Assembly: GCF_000143535.2 (NCBI RefSeq)
Contig: NC_037317.1
Location: 1,116,001-1,180,000 of the forward strand
Reading direction: 5' to 3'
Source: Botrytis cinerea B05.10
Lineage: Eukaryota; Ascomycota; Leotiomycetes; Helotiales; Sclerotiniaceae
Length of the DNA: 64,000 nt
A model generated the notes under the pieces. That model was not told the origin of the DNA and searched no databases. It was given only the letters and a program-made list of their open reading frames with translations. Below, piece after piece: positions 61,901 to 64,000 of this stretch (the stretch's first letter is position 1; the number at the start of each line of letters is the position of its first letter). A program made the position numbers and the translations under genes.

Positions 61901-63830
61901 AATAGGGAAAATATGGTATTACATGAGAGTTCTCCGGGTTGAGTTGCAATAGACCGGGCGGCAGATTGAGAGTCTGTTTGACTTTCACTTGATCAAAGAC
62001 AGAATCCTACTGGATTTTTCCAATATTTTTTGCAAAATTAGCTAGCAGGATTGGCCCCCACTTCTGGAGCGGAAGCCCACAGTAGCCCCGCACTAACAGT
62101 ATGCAGTATTCTGGCTTAGAGAAGATAGTGGGTATGAAGAAAAGTCTCGTTTGAATCTTTGATAGTAGGGGATTTGCTTGCTCCATCGATGGTGTTCGGA
62201 GACTCGCAAGTCTTTCGGGGTGTTTGATATTCGGTATTCATGGATCAGGCAACTTCTCGGCGAATTCGGTGAAAGCCCCAGTGGGGCTGGCTGTGCTCAT
62301 TAATGAAGTGCACTAGGGATTTGCAGACAGATAGATATAGCTTCGGAAGGTGTATGATGACAGACCCTGAAAGGCTCATTCTCCACTTCAATATCCATGG
62401 GAATTGTTTGTTTTGGAGGTTATTAGACGAGATATCGCCGTTTCTCAACAAGGGGGCTGACTAACAATCCAGCAGACTCTCTTTGTTGCAGGTGTAACAA
62501 TTTTCTGGCACTTCCATATGCAAATGAAAGTGTTCAAAAGTCTATCTGCAGCACTATTGGCATACTAGATGTCTGTGCGATATATCAGATGAACTCTCTT
62601 TGGAGACGATTGATTCCGAACAGGAATAAAGCTTTCGGTAGAAGCCTATTATACATGTTGTGATGGAATATAGGTCGTGGCCCGCGTTAACCAATCTTTG
62701 TCTGATCATATGAAATAGTATCAGAAATCAAATCTGTCGTTCGGGGATCACACTCTGGTGAGATGTGGTATGTGAAGCGGCTTGAACTTTCTATATTTAT
62801 GGTGAATCGTAAGTAGGGGTCGCACTTCCTTCAAGACGATCCAGAAATTGGGGCATCAGAAGATTTTGACACGGGTTCAAGTACTTTTTCCAAGACATCT
62901 CAAGATTTTCTATTCTTTAAGATGACTCAAATTCTGACGATACACATGTTTTTCTTTGTTGTTCAAATGACAACTATTCTGCACCGGTATCCTATAAATA
63001 ATTCACAAGTGGCACATTAGCTATATTTCTCTACAGGATCTATTGATACTGTGCGCCAACTTTTCTCATACATTGGTATCAGGCATTCAGACGTTCAGGG
63101 ATACCCTTCTCCAGAACATCCACCAAAGAGAAGGAAGGGGCAATAAGAAAGATAGAAAGACATTCAAGAAGCCACAAAAATATCTTAACCAAGATAAGGT
63201 TTAACGTGAGAGCTCGACGTAAGAGCACTCTATATTGTCTTTCAGAGCCTCAAATCGCTCCAATCATGTCCCGTTAGACAGAAACGCACTTTTATAAGCT
63301 CAGGTACTCAGATATCTAACATTTATTTTCCTTCCTACCAACGCACTTTAAGCTTCTAGCTCTATGCGAAACAAAAATATCAAACCCCTATAGATACTGA
63401 AGCCATGTCAAAGCGAGCATTGGAACTTTCAATTCTCACTCCACATCCTGTTCCTTTTGTGGGAGAATAGTAGCATTAGCTAGCATTGAGCATTGAATAT
63501 ATTAGAAATAGAATTATAAAATACCACCAGTAGAAGGTCCAAAGCTGGGGTGTTCCAAAAACCCGAACAAAGCTAGATCATAGCTGGCGAACAAACCCCG
63601 AATGCATAGGTGAAAATAAAGGCCCACAGACCCCACCAACACCGAATGCACTCCAGCTTTTTCAACAGCAACATACAACCATGATGAGATATGTAGATAG
63701 ATGTACTGCTAGGTTCATCTAGGATAGGATAGAGATAGAGTCCTAAAGCAAAAGATCGACTACTGAACACATCAAGATCACAGGCAAAATCGAAGAAAAT
63801 GGCAAAATATATGTCTTACGACACATTGAA
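58985..63830. other. 4.8-kb gene-poor region
   Basis: The left end is the promoter of the bHLH gene. The rest is AT-rich, with only short frames lacking family motifs, and no inverted or long direct repeat that I could see. An eroded mobile element is possible, but I cannot show one. Confidence 0.5.
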
Positions 63831-63922
63831 TGACCAGACTGGGGCACGATCCCAGGACCTTGTCCGTATTTAACAGGTGTTAATTGTTAAGGACACGTGA
63901 TAACCAACTACACCATCCGGCC
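63831..63922 (-). tRNA. tRNA-Val(AAC) with an 18-nt intron and altered T-loop
   Basis: The minus strand folds with acceptor GGCCGGA/TCTGGTC (including G-T pairs) and discriminator A, the D arm usual for fungal Val tRNAs (TGGTGTAGTTGGTTATCAC), and anticodon stem TGTCC/GGACA. The anticodon AAC is at 63888-63886, with an intron at 63884-63867 between A37 and C38. The T stem CTGGG/CCCAG is intact, but the loop reads ATCGTGC in place of TTCGANC: position 54 is A and 58 is T. The B-box promoter is thus imperfect, so this may be a weakly expressed copy or a pseudogene. Confidence 0.72.
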
Positions 63923-64000
63923 TATTTGTATATCTGCGTTATGATAAACTCAAATTATATACTCAATTTGAATTTGAGGGAGTGAATGAAGTACAACATA
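63923..64000. other. Right edge
   Basis: This is the upstream side of the tRNA-Val gene. Nothing else is recognisable in 78 bp. Confidence 0.5.

Overview
The window looks like nuclear DNA of a filamentous ascomycete. Evidence is the many short GT..AG introns (about 50-130 nt, with CTAAC/CTGAC-like branch sites), CT/CA-rich leaders, long AT-rich intergenic spacers, intron-bearing tRNAs, and gene families typical of Pezizomycotina. The gene content, including a secreted pectin methylesterase, would fit a plant-associated Leotiomycete such as Botrytis or Sclerotinia. That genus-level idea is inference; nothing in the window proves it.

Layout. 1-12 kb holds a 5-exon SDR polyol dehydrogenase (minus), a single-exon membrane protein with a signal peptide, a His/Gly-rich linker and a PPxY tail, about 4 kb without a clear gene, a 3-exon secreted pectin methylesterase, and an intron-containing tRNA-Glu(UUC). 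12-20 kb is a 2656-residue BEACH-WD40 protein (BPH1 family, minus), whose last 10 residues lie in a 33-nt terminal exon. 20-29 kb has a vacuolar-type subtilisin and a large disordered Ser/Arg-rich protein. 28.6-34.2 kb is a gene desert with a poly-G tract and a long imperfect hairpin. 34-45 kb has a possible small ORF, a disordered Arg-rich protein, lunapark (LNP1), a GRIP-type golgin and an FAD monooxygenase. 45-59 kb has an SR-protein kinase, a Brl1/Brr6 nuclear-envelope protein, the elongation factor Spn1/Iws1, and an SREBP-like bHLH regulator with an exact SRE-1 decamer just upstream of its main coding exon. The last 5 kb is gene-poor and ends with a tRNA-Val(AAC) carrying an intron and an altered T-loop.

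The genes do not form a biosynthetic or defence cluster. They are mostly housekeeping genes: membrane traffic and ER/nuclear envelope shape (BPH1, LNP1, golgin, Brl1), RNA processing and transcription (SRPK, Spn1), sterol/hypoxia-type regulation (bHLH), plus secreted or vacuolar hydrolases. Exon structures were derived by hand and checked for frame (total coding length divisible by three). I see no complete transposon, no CRISPR and no convincing novel multi-gene system. The best leads are the SRE in the bHLH gene, the hairpin near 31.7 kb, the helically spaced CTCGAG arrays near 21.3 kb and the two unusual tRNAs.
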